Assembly (NCBI GenBank): GCA_012719855.1
Contig: JAAXZN010000058.1
Coordinates: forward strand, 124,001-188,000
Reading direction: 5' to 3'
Origin: Serratia liquefaciens
GTDB taxonomy: Bacteria; Pseudomonadota; Gammaproteobacteria; Enterobacterales; Enterobacteriaceae
DNA: 64,000 bases
The translations under genes were made by a program, and so were the position numbers. Under the pieces are notes generated by a model, which was not told the origin of the DNA, did no database searches, and worked only from the letters and a program-made list of their open reading frames with translations. Positions 18,789 to 28,459 of this stretch are shown here, piece by piece. Each line of letters starts with the position of its first letter. Position 1 is the stretch's first letter.

Positions 18789-19826
18789 TCACTTGGCGGC
18801 CTTGTTTTCTTCAATCGGGGGATTTTTTTCCAGAAAGGCCACCGAGTCCCGCAGGATCAGCTCTGCGGAAAATCGATTGTTCTGCGGCGTAACGGCGGCG
18901 CCTGAATTGAGTTGCAGCGCCAAATTGGCCGCGCGTCGGGCCATTTTCTCAATCGGATAATGCACGGTGGTCAACGGCGGGTGGAGGTATTTTGCCAGGG
19001 CTATGTCATCGAAGCCGACAATCGAGATATCTTCGGGCAGGTTCATCCGCCGCTGGCGAAAGGTGCGCATCATGCCGGCGGCCATGACGTCGTTGAATGT
19101 TAGCGCGGCGGTAAAAGCCTGCTTACTGGCGAGGATTTTCTCTGCCGCGGCTTCGCCCCCTTGCTCATTGAAGGGGACGCTGATGATCCAGTCACCCGGC
19201 ACCGCAATCCCGGCTTCGGCCATCGCGGTTCGATATCCCTCAAGACGCTGCTTGCGGTCATCGATCGGCAGATCTGTGGTGATGCAGGCAATATTACGGT
19301 GCCCGCGCTCGATGAGCATCCGGGTGGCAGCCTGAGAAGCGCTTATGTTGTCCAGCCAGATGCAGCGATTGGCGATGGCGGGCAAATAGCGGTTGATCAC
19401 CACCATCGCCGGAGTATGGGCGGCATAGCGCAAAATCTCGGCATCGCTCATGCGGGTGACGTGGGCAACGATCGATTCGCACCCCTGATTAATCAGGAAA
19501 TCCAGGCCGTTTTTCTCCAGTTCGGCCTGATGACCACCGTTACAGACCATCAATTTTACGCCGCCTTTGCGCGTGATATCTTCCACGCCTCGGGCCAGTC
19601 GCGAGAAAAACGGATCGTCGAGGTTACCGGTCAGCAACCCCAGCATATTGCCGCTGCGTTTCGCCAGCGCCAGCGCGGCGGCATTTCGGTGATAGTTAAA
19701 TTCGCGCATGGCTTTTTCAACGCGTTCGCGAGTAACGGGTTCAACATAAGCGGTGCTGTTGATCACCCTGCTGACGGTGGCGGTGGAAACGCCTGCGCGT
19801 CGGGCAACGTCTTTCATGGTGGCCAT
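18789..19826 (-). CDS. LacI-family transcriptional regulator (AscG-like)
   Basis: A 345-residue repressor. The N-terminal helix-turn-helix reads MATMKDVARRAGVSTATVSR and is followed by a hinge helix. A periplasmic-binding-like effector domain covers about residues 60-335 (LGLLTGNLDDPFFSRLARG). I chose ATG 19826, preceded by AGGAAATGAT; the frame stays open to 19871 without a ribosome site. It is transcribed in the same direction as the antiporter/C-S lyase pair. Confidence 0.87.
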   Translation of the reverse strand: MATMKDVARRAGVSTATVSRVINSTAYVEPVTRERVEKAMREFNYHRNAAALALAKRSGNMLGLLTGNLDDPFFSRLARGVEDITRKGGVKLMVCNGGHQAELEKNGLDFLINQGCESIVAHVTRMSDAEILRYAAHTPAMVVINRYLPAIANRCIWLDNISASQAATRMLIERGHRNIACITTDLPIDDRKQRLEGYRTAMAEAGIAVPGDWIISVPFNEQGGEAAAEKILASKQAFTAALTFNDVMAAGMMRTFRQRRMNLPEDISIVGFDDIALAKYLHPPLTTVHYPIEKMARRAANLALQLNSGAAVTPQNNRFSAELILRDSVAFLEKNPPIEENKAAK

Positions 19827-20197
19827 ATCATTTCCTGCTGGTTTTGCGGCTGCCGAAGCGGGCGGGGCCAAATCTGGATGATTTTTATTATCTTTTTGTT
19901 TTAAAAGAATATAGTCACAAACTCAACCTGGGCTGTCACGCACTGTGATCGGCATGGCAGTTCGTTGTGAAGCAGGGAAGGGTCGGTAAGCGCTGCGCGT
20001 TTTGAGACTCGGTCCGTGTGAGTTCGTACAACCTGTGCTCTGGGCCGCAAAGTGAAGAATCAGGATAATAATTTTTTAATGAAATGTTGATTTTCCCGTA
20101 GGCAAGCGTTAACAGCGCACATATAATCTGCGCCACTTGAGAAGGCCGGCACCCTGTTTTCAGACCGGCCTGTTTTGGAAGTTATACAGAGGCCATC
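19827..20197. other. Divergent intergenic region, lacI-type gene / ndk
   Basis: 371 bases without a convincing gene. A TATAAT (20122-20127) about 70 bases before ndk is the likely ndk -10 element; no good -35 is seen. A GC-rich inverted pair (GGCCGG...CCGGCC, about 20143-20170) lies in the probable ndk leader. The remaining sequence is AT-rich and unremarkable. Confidence 0.5.
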
Positions 20198-20623
20198 ATG
20201 ACCGTAGAACGTACCTTTTCCATCATTAAACCAAACGCTGTAGCTAACAACGACATCGGCGCAATCTATGCTCGCTTTGAGCGTGCCGGTTTCAAAATCA
20301 TCGCATCCAAAATGCTGCGTCTGACTCGCGAACAAGCCGAAGGCTTCTACGCTGAGCACAAAGGCCGCCCATTCTTCGATGGTCTGGTTGAATTCATGAC
20401 CTCTGGCCCAATCGTGGTTCAGGTTCTGGAAGCGGAAAACGCAGTACAGCGCAACCGTGACATCATGGGCGCCACCAACCCAGACAACGCACTGGCCGGC
20501 ACTCTGCGTGCTGACTACGCGGACAGCTTCACTGCCAACGCCGTACACGGTTCTGACGCAGTAGAATCCGCTCAGCGCGAAATCGCTTACTTCTTCAACG
20601 AAAGCGAAATCTGCCCGCGTTAA
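20198..20623 (+). CDS. ndk: Nucleoside diphosphate kinase
   Basis: Transfers the gamma-phosphate of ATP to NDPs through a phosphohistidine. At 141 residues it is collinear with E. coli Ndk. It begins [14 protein letters not shown], and the catalytic His lies in [12 protein letters not shown] (near 117). It ends without an obvious terminator and runs into a dispersed palindrome. Confidence 0.99.
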   Translation: MTVERTFSIIKPNAVANNDIGAIYARFERAGFKIIASKMLRLTREQAEGFYAEHKGRPFFDGLVEFMTSGPIVVQVLEAENAVQRNRDIMGATNPDNALAGTLRADYADSFTANAVHGSDAVESAQREIAYFFNESEICPR

Positions 20624-20645
20624 TATTCCCGCTGCTTTTCAAGTT

Positions 20646-20702
20646 GTAGAGGGCGAATATATTCGCCCCGATTGGCACGGGCGCAGCATGCAGCGCCCCT
20701 AC
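20646..20702. repeat. Dispersed double-hairpin palindrome, copy C
   Basis: Begins GTAGAGGGCGAATATATTCG and ends CAGCGCCCCTAC, the same orientation as copy B. It is preceded by CTTTTCAAGTTG, which resembles an ERIC terminus, so it may also have arisen inside a now-deleted ERIC. Confidence 0.87.
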
Positions 20703-20782
20703 TCGAACACGGCATTCACCGGCTGAAACAATAAAAATGCCCTGAATGCCTTTCAGACGTAGAAAGCTACTACTAAAATTTG

Positions 20783-20865
20783 TACAATGCCGCGCCCCTG
20801 ATGAGTCATCTTGTCAGGGGCGCGCTTTTAGCGCCGTCGCCCGATTTATACGGGCTGAGCGACGC
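20783..20865 (+). promoter_or_regulatory. rlmN promoter -10 and structured leader
   Basis: TACAAT (20783-20788) could be a -10 element. Immediately after come two hairpins: CGCGCCCCTGA / TCAGGGGCGCG (20791-20824, followed by CTTTTA) and GTCGCCCG / CGGGCTGAGCGAC (about 20835-20864). The first could act as an attenuator, as the terminator of ndk, or as a 5' protective stem. Confidence 0.45.
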
Positions 20866-20921
20866 ACTTACTTTCCACTCTTTCGCGCCGTAAAGTGTAA
20901 CAACGAGGCCAGAGATCAATT

Positions 20922-22118
20922 ATGTTAGAACCCATCACGTCCGAGCACATCGTGTCTGAAAATAATTCGCTGACTACTCAATCCGTTAACGCGGAAAAAC
21001 CGGCTGTGGCCAAAATTAACCTGCTGGATCTGAACCGTCAGCAATTGCGTGAGTTCTTTGCCAAAATGGGCGAGAAACCCTTCCGCGCCGATCAGGTGAT
21101 GAAGTGGATGTATCACTATTGCTGCGACGATTTCGAGCAGATGACCGATATCAACAAGGTCCTGCGCAATAAATTGCAGAGCGTCGCCGAGATCCGTGCG
21201 CCAGAAGTGGCGGAAGAACAACGCTCAGCCGACGGCACCATTAAATGGGCTATCAAGGTGGGCGATCAGCAGGTCGAAACCGTGTATATCCCGGACGGCG
21301 ACCGTGCGACCCTGTGCGTCTCTTCCCAGGTGGGTTGCGCGCTGGAATGCAAATTTTGTTCGACCGCTCAGCAAGGCTTTAACCGCAACCTGCGCGTGTC
21401 GGAAATCATCGGCCAGGTGTGGCGTGCGGCGAAAATCATCGGTGCACTGAAAGTCACCGGCGAGCGCCCGATCACCAACGTGGTGATGATGGGCATGGGT
21501 GAGCCCTTGCTCAACCTGACCAACGTGGTGCCGGCGATGGAAATCATGCTGGATGATTTCGGTTTTGGCCTGTCAAAACGCCGCGTGACCCTGTCGACTT
21601 CGGGCGTAGTGCCTGCGCTGGACAAGCTGGGTGATATGATCGACGTCGCGCTGGCGATCTCGCTGCATGCGCCGAACGACAAGATCCGCGATGACATCGT
21701 GCCGATCAACCGCAAATACAACATTGAGACCTTCCTGGCTGCGGTACGCCGCTACCTGGAAAAATCCAACGCCAATCAGGGCAGGGTGACGGTCGAGTAC
21801 GTGATGCTGGATCATATCAACGACAGCACCGACGACGCGCACCAACTGGCGGAAGTCCTCAAGGACACGCCATGCAAGATCAACCTGATCCCATGGAACC
21901 CCTTCCCGGGCGCACCTTACGGCCGCAGCTCCAACAGCCGCGTGGATCGTTTTTCCAAAGTGTTGATGGAATACGGCTTTACGACTATTGTTCGTAAAAC
22001 CCGTGGTGACGATATCGATGCTGCCTGCGGGCAACTGGCGGGTGAAGTGATCGACCGTACCAAGCGTACCCTGAAAAAGAAAATGGCCGGGGAACCTATC
22101 ACCGTGCGTGCGGTCTGA
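20922..22118 (+). CDS. rlmN: 23S rRNA/tRNA adenine-C2 methyltransferase RlmN
   Basis: A radical-SAM enzyme that makes m2A at 23S rRNA A2503 and tRNA A37. The 398 residues carry the CxxxCxxC cluster motif in [13 protein letters not shown] and end like E. coli RlmN, with the mechanistic cysteine in [12 protein letters not shown]. The N-terminus is about 14 residues longer than in E. coli if ATG 20922 is used. No clearly better internal start is seen. Confidence 0.97.
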   Translation: MLEPITSEHIVSENNSLTTQSVNAEKPAVAKINLLDLNRQQLREFFAKMGEKPFRADQVMKWMYHYCCDDFEQMTDINKVLRNKLQSVAEIRAPEVAEEQRSADGTIKWAIKVGDQQVETVYIPDGDRATLCVSSQVGCALECKFCSTAQQGFNRNLRVSEIIGQVWRAAKIIGALKVTGERPITNVVMMGMGEPLLNLTNVVPAMEIMLDDFGFGLSKRRVTLSTSGVVPALDKLGDMIDVALAISLHAPNDKIRDDIVPINRKYNIETFLAAVRRYLEKSNANQGRVTVEYVMLDHINDSTDDAHQLAEVLKDTPCKINLIPWNPFPGAPYGRSSNSRVDRFSKVLMEYGFTTIVRKTRGDDIDAACGQLAGEVIDRTKRTLKKKMAGEPITVRAV

Positions 22119-22203
22119 ATCCTATAGCATGATTTTTGTTATCTTACAGTCTGTTATGTGAAAAGACGTCAAGGTAACATCAGACAAGGAAACGAATGCA
22201 GGC

Positions 22204-22953
22204 ATGAAGCTGATTCTGTGGGGCACGTTGCTGGCGGCCGGGTTACTGGCCGGTTGTTCCGGTTCAGCGCCGGAAGAAAAAGACGCGCTGTCTGAAGCCG
22301 GTCAGACGCGGTTGCAACTGGGTCTGGAATATCTGAAGCAGGGCGATTTAAACGCCGCGCGTCAGAATCTGGAGAAAGCGGCGGACGCCGCTCCACAGGA
22401 TTACCGTACCCAATTGGGCATGGCGCTCGTTGAGCAGAGGACGGGCGAGAACGGCGCAGCCGAACAGCGTTATCAGCAGGCGCTCAAACTTGCGCCGAAC
22501 AATGGCACGGTGCTGAATAATTACGGTGCGTTTCTTTGCAGTTTAGGGCAGTATGTACCGGCACAACAGCAGTTTAGCGCTGCGGCAGTAGCACCGGATT
22601 ACGGTCAGGTTGCCGACAGCCTGGAAAACGCAGGTTACTGTTTTCTCAAAGCCGGACAAAACGACGAAGCACGTATTTTGTTAACCCGTGCATTGAAGGT
22701 CGATCCGGACAAGGGCACTCCACTGTTGGTGGAGGCAGAAAAGCAATTTGGAGAAGGGAAGCGCGCACAGTCGCAACTTTTATTGGATAGTTATCAACAT
22801 GTTCTGCCGGCTAGCGCCGACAGCTTATGGTTACAGATTCGTTTCGCCGCGTTAGCCGGGCGCCAAGATAGCGTGCAACGTTATGGCAAGCAGTTATCGC
22901 GAAGTTTTCCACAATCCAAACAGTACCAGCAGTTCTTAGCTAATGAATACTGA
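22204..22953 (+). CDS. pilW: TPR lipoprotein PilW/PilF (type IV pilus biogenesis/stability)
   Basis: An outer-membrane lipoprotein with tetratricopeptide repeats. The signal peptide ends in the lipobox LLAGCS (Cys18). TPR-like helices run from about residue 35 to 170 ([21 protein letters not shown]). It lies between rlmN and rodZ, the usual pilW position in Yersiniaceae, and overlaps rodZ by 11 bases. No pilus assembly genes are in the window. Confidence 0.88.
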   Translation: MKLILWGTLLAAGLLAGCSGSAPEEKDALSEAGQTRLQLGLEYLKQGDLNAARQNLEKAADAAPQDYRTQLGMALVEQRTGENGAAEQRYQQALKLAPNNGTVLNNYGAFLCSLGQYVPAQQQFSAAAVAPDYGQVADSLENAGYCFLKAGQNDEARILLTRALKVDPDKGTPLLVEAEKQFGEGKRAQSQLLLDSYQHVLPASADSLWLQIRFAALAGRQDSVQRYGKQLSRSFPQSKQYQQFLANEY

Positions 22954-23920
22954 AGCCTCCCAAGATAAAACCGTATCAATGACGACAGGCGAACGTCTGC
23001 GTCAGGCCCGTGAACAACTCGGGTTGAGTCAACAGGCCGTTGCAGAACGCCTGTGCCTCAAAATGTCTACCGTGCGCGATATCGAAGAAGACAATCTGTC
23101 CGCAGATCTGGCTTCAACCTTCGTGCGTGGTTATATCCGTTCTTATGCCAAGCTGGTACGTTTACCAGAGGATGAACTGCTGCCGATGCTGGCCAAGCAG
23201 GCGCCGTTGAAGGTCGCGAAAGTGGCACCGATGCAGAGCTTCTCTCTGGGCAAGCGTCGCAAAAAACGCGATGGCTGGCTGATGAGCTTCACCTGGCTGA
23301 TCGTGTTCGTGGTGGTTGGCTTGACCGGTGCCTGGTGGTGGCAAAACCACAAGGCCCAGCAGGAAGAGATCGCCACGATGGCCGATCAATCTTCTGCCCA
23401 GCTTTCACAGAACAATGAAGGCCAATCCGTGCCGTTGACCGACAGCAATGCCGACAACAGTGCCCCTTTGGCCGACAATGGCTCCACGCCGGTTGACACC
23501 GGCGCGGGCGCAGCAGCACAGCAATCACAGACTCCGGCCGTGACCGGCAGTGCAACCGCGCAGCAGCCTGCGGTGGTTTCACCAAGCCAAACCACGCTGC
23601 CTGAGACCACGCCTGCGGCACCAACAGCACCGTTGCCGACGGCGGATGCGGGTGTCGCTGCACCGGCGGTTGATCCTAACGCGCTGGTGATGAACTTCAC
23701 CGCCGACTGCTGGTTGCAGGTCACCGACGCCAGCGGCAAAACGTTGTACAGCGGCAGCCAGAAGAGCGGCGGCAAGCTGAGCCTGGCGGGCACCGCGCCC
23801 TATAAACTGACCATTGGCGCACCGGCCGCAGTACAGATTCAATATCAAGGTAAGCCGGTTGATTTAAGCCGGTTTGTTAAGTCAAACCGTGTTGCTCGTC
23901 TGACCGTTGCCGCGCAGTAA
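22943..23920 (+). CDS. rodZ: Cytoskeleton/morphogenesis protein RodZ
   Basis: Binds MreB and maintains rod shape. Of its 325 residues, a cytoplasmic Xre-type helix-turn-helix lies at about 16-80 ([19 protein letters not shown]). A basic juxtamembrane stretch KRRKKRD is followed by one membrane helix (about 112-134). A Pro/Thr/Ala/Gln-rich periplasmic linker (about 140-240) and a C-terminal beta domain ([16 protein letters not shown]) complete it. The ATG lies within the last codons of pilW. Confidence 0.97.
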   Translation: MNTEASQDKTVSMTTGERLRQAREQLGLSQQAVAERLCLKMSTVRDIEEDNLSADLASTFVRGYIRSYAKLVRLPEDELLPMLAKQAPLKVAKVAPMQSFSLGKRRKKRDGWLMSFTWLIVFVVVGLTGAWWWQNHKAQQEEIATMADQSSAQLSQNNEGQSVPLTDSNADNSAPLADNGSTPVDTGAGAAAQQSQTPAVTGSATAQQPAVVSPSQTTLPETTPAAPTAPLPTADAGVAAPAVDPNALVMNFTADCWLQVTDASGKTLYSGSQKSGGKLSLAGTAPYKLTIGAPAAVQIQYQGKPVDLSRFVKSNRVARLTVAAQ

Positions 23921-23967
23921 TTGCGCGGCCATTGTCGTTAAGTCAGAGCAACAATGGAGAGTAAGTA

Positions 23968-25089
23968 ATGCATAACCAATCGCCCATCATCCGTCGAAAA
24001 TCAACGCGAATTTACGTCGGCAATGTGCCTATTGGTGATGGTGCGCCGATTGCCGTGCAGTCGATGACTAACACCCGTACTACCGATGTCGAAGCCACGG
24101 TCAATCAGATTAAAGCGCTGGAGCGCGTCGGCGTCGATATCGTCCGCGTTTCAGTCCCCACCATGGATGCCGCCGAGGCATTCAAGCTGATCAAGCAACA
24201 GGTTAACGTGCCGCTGGTCGCTGACATCCACTTCGATTACCGCATTGCGTTGCAGGTGGCTGAATACGGCGTAGATTGCCTGCGCATCAACCCGGGCAAT
24301 ATCGGTAACGAGTCGCGTATTCGTTCAGTTGTGGACTGCGCACGCGATAAAAACATCCCGATCCGCATTGGGGTGAACGGTGGCTCGCTGGAAAAAGACA
24401 TCCAGGAAAAGTACGGTGAACCTACGCCGGAAGCCCTGCTCGAATCCGCCATGCGCCACGTTGATATCCTCGATCGCCTCAACTTCGACCAGTTCAAAGT
24501 CAGCGTCAAGGCCTCCGATGTGTTCCTGGCGGTGCAATCCTATCGCCTGTTGGCGGCCCGAATCGATCAACCACTGCACCTGGGCATCACCGAAGCCGGT
24601 GGCGCGCGCAGTGGTTCAGTGAAGTCGGCGATTGGCCTGGGTCTGCTGCTGTCGGAAGGCATCGGTGATACCCTGCGTATCTCGTTGGCGGCCGATCCGG
24701 TGGAAGAAGTGAAGGTCGGTTTCGACATTCTGAAATCTCTGCGCATCCGCGCCCGCGGCATTAACTTCATCGCCTGCCCAACCTGTTCACGTCAGGAGTT
24801 TGACGTTATCGGTACGGTGAATGCGCTGGAACAGCGCCTGGAAGACATCATTACGCCGATGGATATTTCGATTATCGGCTGCGTGGTCAATGGTCCGGGC
24901 GAAGCGCTGGTATCCACTCTGGGCGTTACCGGCGGCCATAAAAAGAGCGGGTTCTACGAAGACGGCGTGCGCCAGAGAGAGCGTTTTGACAATGAGCAGA
25001 TGATTGACCAACTGGAAGCCAAGATCCGCGCCAAGGCGTCGATGATGGATGAGAGCAATCGCATCTCGGTCAACCTGCTGGAAAAATAA
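23968..25089 (+). CDS. ispG: 4-hydroxy-3-methylbut-2-enyl diphosphate synthase IspG
   Basis: A [4Fe-4S] enzyme of the methylerythritol-phosphate isoprenoid pathway. Of its 373 residues, the TIM-barrel part begins [15 protein letters not shown]. Cluster ligands are the two Cys of [10 protein letters not shown] and the Cys of [12 protein letters not shown]. It lies between rodZ and hisS, as in E. coli. Its dependence on Fe-S supply links it functionally to the isc operon. Confidence 0.98.
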   Translation: MHNQSPIIRRKSTRIYVGNVPIGDGAPIAVQSMTNTRTTDVEATVNQIKALERVGVDIVRVSVPTMDAAEAFKLIKQQVNVPLVADIHFDYRIALQVAEYGVDCLRINPGNIGNESRIRSVVDCARDKNIPIRIGVNGGSLEKDIQEKYGEPTPEALLESAMRHVDILDRLNFDQFKVSVKASDVFLAVQSYRLLAARIDQPLHLGITEAGGARSGSVKSAIGLGLLLSEGIGDTLRISLAADPVEEVKVGFDILKSLRIRARGINFIACPTCSRQEFDVIGTVNALEQRLEDIITPMDISIIGCVVNGPGEALVSTLGVTGGHKKSGFYEDGVRQRERFDNEQMIDQLEAKIRAKASMMDESNRISVNLLEK

Positions 25090-25104
25090 GCATTATACCG
25101 ATAC

Positions 25105-25129
25105 GGCGGGCTTTTTAGCCCGCTTGTTT
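25105..25129 (+). terminator. Terminator of ispG
   Basis: GCGGGCT and AGCCCGC form the stem with a TTT loop; TTGTTTA follows. Confidence 0.8.
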
Positions 25130-25160
25130 ATGAACCCGGGAGCAGAACTCTGCATTCGCG

Positions 25161-25190
25161 TTGAATACGGGACGGCAAAGTCCCTATAAT
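25161..25190 (+). promoter_or_regulatory. Sigma-70 promoter of hisS
   Basis: TTGAAT (25161-25166), 18 bases, then TATAAT (25185-25190), about 38 bases before the hisS start codon. It follows the ispG terminator directly. Confidence 0.75.
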
Positions 25191-25227
25191 CGGGTTCATT
25201 TTTATAGACAACGGACAGAGAACTCAC

Positions 25228-26502
25228 GTGGCAAAGAACATTCAAGCCATTCGCGGCATGAACGACTACCTGCCGGAAGAAACGGCATTATGGCAGCGTA
25301 TTGAAGGCATCCTCAAGCAGGTGCTGAGCGGCTACGGTTACAGCGAAATCCGCTTGCCGATTGTAGAGCAGACCCCGTTATTCAAACGCGCGATCGGCGA
25401 AGTGACCGACGTCGTAGAAAAAGAGATGTATACCTTCGACGACCGCAACGGCGAAAGCCTGACGCTGCGTCCGGAAGGGACCGCTGGTTGCGTTCGCGCC
25501 GGCATCGAACATGGTCTGCTGTACAATCAGGAGCAGCGTCTTTGGTACGTCGGTCCGATGTTCCGCTACGAGCGCCCGCAAAAAGGCCGCTACCGTCAAT
25601 TCCACCAACTGGGTGCCGAGGTGTTTGGCCTGCAGGGCCCGGATATCGACGCCGAGCTGATCTTGCTGAGCGCCCGCTGGTGGAAAGCGCTGGGCATCGC
25701 CGAGCACGTTAAGCTCGAGCTGAACTCCATCGGCTCACTGGAAGCTCGCGCGAATTACCGCGATGCTTTGGTGGCGTTCCTGGAACAACATCAAGACAAG
25801 CTGGACGAAGATTGCAAACGCCGCATGTACAGCAACCCGCTGCGCGTGCTGGACTCCAAAAACCCGGAAGTGCAAGCGCTGTTGAATGATGCGCCGCGCC
25901 TGTCCGAGTATCTGGATGAAGAATCCAAAGCCCACTTCGAAGGTCTGTGTGAACTTTTGGCGCAGGCAGGTATCCCATATACCATCAATGAACGCCTGGT
26001 GCGCGGTCTGGACTATTACAACCGTACGGTATTCGAATGGGTGACCACCAGTCTGGGCGCTCAGGGGACGGTGTGCGCCGGTGGCCGTTATGACGGTCTG
26101 GTCGAGCAACTGGGCGGGCGTGCAACGCCGGCGGTCGGTTTCGCGATGGGTCTGGAGCGTTTGGTGCTGCTGGTTCAGGCGGTTAACCCAGAGTTTAAAG
26201 CTCCGGCGACCATTGACGTGTACGTGATCTCTTCCGGTGCCGGTACGCAGAGTGCGGCGATGCAGTTGGCAGAACGCGTGCGCGATGCCGCGCCGCAGTT
26301 GAAACTGATGACCAACTACGGCGGCGGTAACTTTAAGAAGCAGATCACTCGTGCGGATAAATGGGGCGCGCGCGTTGCCTTGATCCTGGGCGAGAACGAA
26401 GTCGCAGCCGAGCAGGTGGTCGTCAAGGACCTGCGCAGTGGTGAACAAGAAACGCTGGCGCAGAGCGAAGTCGCTGTGCGTCTGGCTTTGATGTTAGGTT
26501 AA
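25228..26502 (+). CDS. hisS: Histidyl-tRNA synthetase
   Basis: A class II aminoacyl-tRNA synthetase of 424 residues, as in E. coli. It shows motif 2 ([15 protein letters not shown]), the histidine-A motif [15 protein letters not shown] and motif 3 ([12 protein letters not shown]). The start ATG is GTG (gtg gca aag aac) at 25228. Confidence 0.99.
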   Translation: MAKNIQAIRGMNDYLPEETALWQRIEGILKQVLSGYGYSEIRLPIVEQTPLFKRAIGEVTDVVEKEMYTFDDRNGESLTLRPEGTAGCVRAGIEHGLLYNQEQRLWYVGPMFRYERPQKGRYRQFHQLGAEVFGLQGPDIDAELILLSARWWKALGIAEHVKLELNSIGSLEARANYRDALVAFLEQHQDKLDEDCKRRMYSNPLRVLDSKNPEVQALLNDAPRLSEYLDEESKAHFEGLCELLAQAGIPYTINERLVRGLDYYNRTVFEWVTTSLGAQGTVCAGGRYDGLVEQLGGRATPAVGFAMGLERLVLLVQAVNPEFKAPATIDVYVISSGAGTQSAAMQLAERVRDAAPQLKLMTNYGGGNFKKQITRADKWGARVALILGENEVAAEQVVVKDLRSGEQETLAQSEVAVRLALMLG

Positions 26503-26515
26503 GGAGAAGGACACC

Positions 26516-27136
26516 GTGGAAGTCTATACCACTGAAAACGAACAAGTCGAAGCCGTGCGTCGGTTCTTTGCCGAAAACGGCAAAGCGCTGGCAGTGGGCG
26601 TGGTGCTCGGAATTGGTGCCCTGGTCGGCTGGCGTTACTGGCAGAGCCACGAGAACTCCAACATGATGATTGCGTCCCAGTCTTATCAGGAAGCCAGCGA
26701 TCGTCTGGCGGTCGGTAAACCGGACGACGTGGCCGCCGCGGAGAAATTCGCCCAGGCCAACAGCAACAGTTATGGCGTGCTGGCCTCGCTGGAACTGGCG
26801 AAGCATTTTGTTGAGCAGAACGACTTTGCCAAAGCGGATCAGCAACTGGTGCTGGCTCAGGGCCAGACCAAAGATGAAAACCTGCTTTCGATGATTAACC
26901 TGCGTCTGGCCCGTGTGCAGCTGCAGGAGAAAAAGCTGGATGAAGCGCTGAAAACGCTGGATGGCGTGAAAGGCGAAGGCTGGGCGGCGATGGCGCAGGA
27001 TACGCGCGGCGACGTGCTGTTGGCCAAAGGCGACACCAAAGGTGCGCGCGAGGCGTACAGCAAAGGCATTGAGTCTAACGCTTCTCAGGCGCTGCAGGTT
27101 CTGCTGCGCATGAAATTGAATAACTTGTCCAGCTAA
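26516..27136 (+). CDS. yfgM: Membrane-anchored periplasmic TPR protein YfgM
   Basis: A single-pass inner-membrane protein. In E. coli YfgM associates with PpiD and the SecYEG translocon, and it has been linked to RcsB control. Of its 206 residues, the membrane helix is at about 24-42 (LAVGVVLGIGALVGWRYW). TPR-like helices fill the periplasmic domain. It starts with GTG at 26516 after GGAGAAGG, 13 bases beyond hisS. Confidence 0.95.
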   Translation: MEVYTTENEQVEAVRRFFAENGKALAVGVVLGIGALVGWRYWQSHENSNMMIASQSYQEASDRLAVGKPDDVAAAEKFAQANSNSYGVLASLELAKHFVEQNDFAKADQQLVLAQGQTKDENLLSMINLRLARVQLQEKKLDEALKTLDGVKGEGWAAMAQDTRGDVLLAKGDTKGAREAYSKGIESNASQALQVLLRMKLNNLSS

Positions 27137-27147
27137 GGGGAATTCCC

Positions 27148-28329
27148 ATGCAATTGCGTAAAACACTCTTGGTCGGACTGGTTTCCGTTGCCTTGCTGAG
27201 TGGTTGCTCACTGTTCAACAGTGAAGAAGACGTGGTTACCATGTCGCCGCTGCCGAAAGTTGAAAATCAGTTCACGCCAAGCAAGGCGTGGAGTACCTCG
27301 GTCGGCGACGGCGTCGGTGAGTTCTATTCTCACCTGCGTCCTGCTTTCCAGGACAACACCATTTATGCTGCCGATCGCCACGGCCTCGTGAAAGCGATGG
27401 ATGCCGACAGCGGTAACGAAAAGTGGAAGGTTGATCTCTCCGAGAAGACCGGCTTCTTCTCCAGCAACCTGCCGGCGCTGCTGTCGGGCGGTATGGCCGT
27501 TGCGGGCGATAAGGTGTATGTCGGCAGCGAGAAGGCCGTCGTTTACGCCCTGAACACCGCTGACGGCAAGGTAGCCTGGCAGACCAAGGTGGCCGGTGAA
27601 GCGATTTCGCGTCCGGTGATCAGCGACGGCATGGTACTGATCCATACCACTAACGGCCAGTTGCAGGCGCTGAACGAATCTGACGGCGCAGTGAAGTGGA
27701 CGGTTAACCTGGATATGCCTTCGCTGTCGTTGCGCGGTGAGTCCGCTCCGGCCGTTGCCTTTGGCGCAGCCATTGTCGGCGGTGATAACGGCCGCGTCAG
27801 CGCCGTGCTGATGCAGCAAGGTCAACTGATCTGGCAGCAGCGTATTTCCCAGCCTAGCGGCGCGACCGAAATCGATCGTCTGAACGATGTTGACACTACG
27901 CCGGTGATTGTTGAAGGCGTTGTCTACGCATTAGGTTACAATGGCAACCTGTCGGCACTGGATCTGCGTTCCGGCCAGATCTTGTGGAAGCGTGAACTGG
28001 GCTCGGTAAACGACTTTATCGTTGATGCAGGCCGCATTTACCTGGTCGATCAGAACGATCGCGTGGTAGCGCTGAGTACTGAAGGTGGCGTCACCGTATG
28101 GACGCAGAGCGAGCTGCTGCACCGCAACCTGACTGCGCCAGTAATGTATAATGGTTTCCTGGTGACCGGCGATTCTGAAGGTTACCTGCACTGGATTAAC
28201 ACCACGGATGGCCGTTTTGTCGCTCAGCAGGAAGTGGATAGCTCCGGCTTCCTGTCTGCGCCGATGGTAGCCAGCGATAAGCTGGTCATCCAGGCGAAGG
28301 GCGGAAAAGTTTACGCTTTCACCCGCTAA
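27148..28329 (+). CDS. bamB: Outer-membrane assembly lipoprotein BamB
   Basis: A component of the BAM complex that inserts beta-barrel proteins, among them presumably the TpsB and autotransporter barrels encoded later in the window. The 393-residue precursor has the lipobox LLSGCS (Cys20) and an eight-bladed PQQ-like propeller with repeated GxLxALDxxxGxxxW patterns. It lies 11 bases after yfgM, in the conserved hisS-yfgM-bamB-der order. Confidence 0.98.
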   Translation: MQLRKTLLVGLVSVALLSGCSLFNSEEDVVTMSPLPKVENQFTPSKAWSTSVGDGVGEFYSHLRPAFQDNTIYAADRHGLVKAMDADSGNEKWKVDLSEKTGFFSSNLPALLSGGMAVAGDKVYVGSEKAVVYALNTADGKVAWQTKVAGEAISRPVISDGMVLIHTTNGQLQALNESDGAVKWTVNLDMPSLSLRGESAPAVAFGAAIVGGDNGRVSAVLMQQGQLIWQQRISQPSGATEIDRLNDVDTTPVIVEGVVYALGYNGNLSALDLRSGQILWKRELGSVNDFIVDAGRIYLVDQNDRVVALSTEGGVTVWTQSELLHRNLTAPVMYNGFLVTGDSEGYLHWINTTDGRFVAQQEVDSSGFLSAPMVASDKLVIQAKGGKVYAFTR

Positions 28330-28352
28330 CGCCGATCGTCGCACGGATTGCC

Positions 28353-28391
28353 AACGGCTCCTGAATGTTCAGGGGCCGTTTCGTATTTTTA
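28353..28391 (+). terminator. Terminator of bamB
   Basis: AACGGCTCCTGAA pairs with TTCAGGGGCCGTT (one wobble), followed by TCGTATTTTTAT. Confidence 0.8.
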
Positions 28392-28459
28392 TAAGCTGCA
28401 CTTCTGGTGTCTATCCATAGTGCAGTAACGCATTGATTATTAAGTAATGAGGCTTCACA

